Source: an uncultured Eubacteriales bacterium
GTDB taxonomy: Bacteria > Bacillota > Clostridia > Tissierellales > Peptoniphilaceae
Direction: 5' to 3'
DNA: 12,820 bases
Assembly: GCA_902488815.1 (NCBI GenBank)
Contig: CABTXP010000033.1
Location: 1-12,820, forward strand
Under the pieces are notes generated by a model. It saw only the letters and a list, made by a program, of their open reading frames with translations, ran no database searches and was not told the DNA's origin. Below, in pieces: positions 11,306 to 12,820 of the stretch (the stretch's first letter is position 1; each line of letters begins with the position of its first letter). Both the position numbers and the translations under genes were made by a program.

Positions 11306-12820
11306 GGTAAAAATTTCCGTCAGAAACTTGGTGTCCTTTGTAGAGAGAAGCGGCGACATCGACACCGGCTTTTACTCCAATGCAAGAGCCGTGGAAGGAA
11401 CGAAAATTCACCTAAAGATTCAATCGGAATACAGCGGCGACTTTACAAAAGAATACTATCTCAAATTTAAAACCGCGGTGGAAGATGTGGAGTACACGGT
11501 AGATGGAAGAGCTGACGGAGTTTCTCTTTCGCTCCAAACGGTGGACGAAATCAAGACTACCACGAGAGAACTTGACTCTTTAAGCTACAACTCCAACAAG
11601 CTTCACTGGTCACAGGCCAAGTGCTACGCATATTTTTTGGCGAAAGAAAAAGATTTTGAAAAAGTAAGAGTAAGGCTCACATATTTCCAAATGGAAGATG
11701 AGAAGATAAAGGAAATTGAAGAAGAATTTACAGCTTGTGAGTTGGAAAAATTTTTCAACGAATTGATTTTAAAGTACCATCTTTTTATCAAAGAAATTGT
11801 AAAGTGGAAAAATATTAGAAATGAAAGCGTCAGGGAAGTAGAATTTCCCTTTGAAAATTATAGAAAAGGTCAAAGGCAGATAGCCGTGGCTACATACAGC
11901 GCTATTAGGGACGAAGAAGTCCTATACATTGAGGCGCCGACGGGAGTGGGGAAGAGTATCTCCACTATTTTTCCTGCCATAAAATCCATCGGGGAAGGCC
12001 TTGTGGAAAAAGTCTTTTACTTAGTGGGAAGGTCGACACAAAAAATCGCGGCGGAAAATGCCGTTGAAATTTTGCGGGATAAAGACCTTGAACTGAAGAC
12101 CTTAACCATTCAGGCAAAGGAAAAAATTTGCTTAAGCGACACCTTTAAATGTAATCCCAAGGACTGCAAGTATGCCAAGGGACATTTTGACAGAGTAAAT
12201 GAAGCCATTATCGAGCTATTTAAGAGGGAAAACTTTTTGAACTCAGAGACTATACAGGAGTTTTCAAAAGAAAAACGCGTCTGTCCTTTTGAGCTGGAGC
12301 TTGACATGTCAAACTTTTGCGACTTTATCATTTGCGACTACAACTATGCCTTCGATCCCACGGTTCAGCTGAAAAGGTACTTCGAATCACCTGAGGAGAC
12401 CTTCACTCTTTTAATAGACGAGGCCCACACCTTGGAGCAAAGAGCGAGGGACATGTATTCAGCGGTTCTCATTAAAGAAGATATAAAATTTTTATACGAA
12501 AACATCCCTTGGAAGAGCATCAGAAAACACGCCGAGTCTTTAATACACACTTGGGATGGGTTAAAAGACCTGAGTGTCTTAAAGGAATATCCCTTTGAAA
12601 TCGACGAGGACTTGGAGCTTTTACTCCTGCAGCTTAACAAGTATTTAATTTCCAAAAAAGACGACGAAAATTACGACCGCGTCATGGAAATTTATTTCGC
12701 CCTGTGGACTTTTTTAAAAATCGGCACATACTACAGCGACAACTTCCGCACATTTTTAAAAGACGGAGAGATAAAAATCTTGTGCCTCGACACGGGAGAA
12801 ATTTTTGAAAATATTTTAAA
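11298..12820 (+). CDS. PD-(D/E)XK nuclease-XPD/DinG-type helicase fusion (5' part)
   Basis: The frame runs off the window after 507 codons. The best start is the TTG at 11298: an in-frame TAA lies directly before it, and the N-terminus (KVKISVRNLVSF...SGDID) looks complete. Residues about 1-130 resemble a RecB/Cas4-like nuclease: His38, Asp73 in DGRADGV, Glu84 and Lys86 in DEIKTT, and the Q106-x3-Y110 motif. An SF2 helicase follows: YRKGQRQ (188-194), Walker A APTGVGKS (213-220), and DEAH in LLIDEAHTLE (371-380). Between them Cys278, Cys285, Cys290 and Cys329 are placed as in the Fe-S domain of XPD/DinG helicases, with CDYNYAFDP (346-354) after. A role in DNA repair or processing of branched or flapped DNA is inferred. 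Helicase motifs IV-VI lie beyond the edge. It overlaps the YitT gene by 8 bases. Confidence 0.88.
   Translation, partial: MNKVKISVRNLVSFVERSGDIDTGFYSNARAVEGTKIHLKIQSEYSGDFTKEYYLKFKTAVEDVEYTVDGRADGVSLSLQTVDEIKTTTRELDSLSYNSNKLHWSQAKCYAYFLAKEKDFEKVRVRLTYFQMEDEKIKEIEEEFTACELEKFFNELILKYHLFIKEIVKWKNIRNESVREVEFPFENYRKGQRQIAVATYSAIRDEEVLYIEAPTGVGKSISTIFPAIKSIGEGLVEKVFYLVGRSTQKIAAENAVEILRDKDLELKTLTIQAKEKICLSDTFKCNPKDCKYAKGHFDRVNEAIIELFKRENFLNSETIQEFSKEKRVCPFELELDMSNFCDFIICDYNYAFDPTVQLKRYFESPEETFTLLIDEAHTLEQRARDMYSAVLIKEDIKFLYENIPWKSIRKHAESLIHTWDGLKDLSVLKEYPFEIDEDLELLLLQLNKYLISKKDDENYDRVMEIYFALWTFLKIGTYYSDNFRTFLKDGEIKILCLDTGEIFENIL

Noticed and set aside
12110..12655. Two - strand open frames inside the helicase region
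   Set aside because: The + strand frame here carries Fe-S cysteines, DEAH and CDYNY motifs continuously, so these are shadows of it.

Overview
The window looks like chromosome from a low-GC, Gram-positive anaerobe. Three things suggest this: A/T-rich codon choice, strong AGGAGG ribosome sites with several TTG/GTG starts, and a clostridial acetoacetyl-CoA to crotonyl-CoA gene set. The veg-ispE adjacency is a Firmicutes hallmark. The sspF spore gene that lies between veg and ispE in Bacillus subtilis is absent, which fits a non-sporulating Clostridia/Tissierellia relative such as the Peptoniphilus group. That placement is inference.

Layout on the + strand, first half: (1) 1-1520 holds the end of a WecA/TagO-type lipid-linked sugar phosphotransferase, overlapping a UDP-GlcNAc 2-epimerase; both supply cell-envelope polymers. 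(2) 1540-4925 is a four-gene transcription unit with a consensus-like promoter and a clear terminator: MaoC-type (R)-hydratase, thiolase, crotonase, 3-hydroxybutyryl-CoA dehydrogenase. It covers the C2-to-C4 condensation, reduction and dehydration, but butyryl-CoA dehydrogenase and etfBA are not present. (3) 5111-5475 is veg with two possible tandem promoters and a terminator. (4) 5488-7299 is ispE (isoprenoid synthesis) translationally coupled to a protein with the glutamate-racemase fold pattern in which both catalytic cysteine positions are serine.

Middle, - strand: a small VanZ-like membrane protein (7314-7754) sits between two copies of the same terminator-like palindrome. Beyond it an overlapping three-gene unit reads leftwards: pgeF (polyphenol oxidase/LACC1 family), an unrecognised three-helix membrane protein, and a Cof-type HAD phosphatase.

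Right end, + strand: trmL (tRNA wobble 2'-O-methyltransferase), a YitT-family membrane protein, and the first ~507 codons of a large helicase cut by the window edge. The helicase has an intact-looking RecB/Cas4-like PD-(D/E)XK nuclease domain ahead of an XPD/DinG-type Fe-S helicase.

No mobile element, CRISPR array, tRNA or rRNA was seen. Most of the window is ordinary housekeeping. The two items most worth following are the cysteine-less racemase-like protein and the nuclease-helicase fusion.
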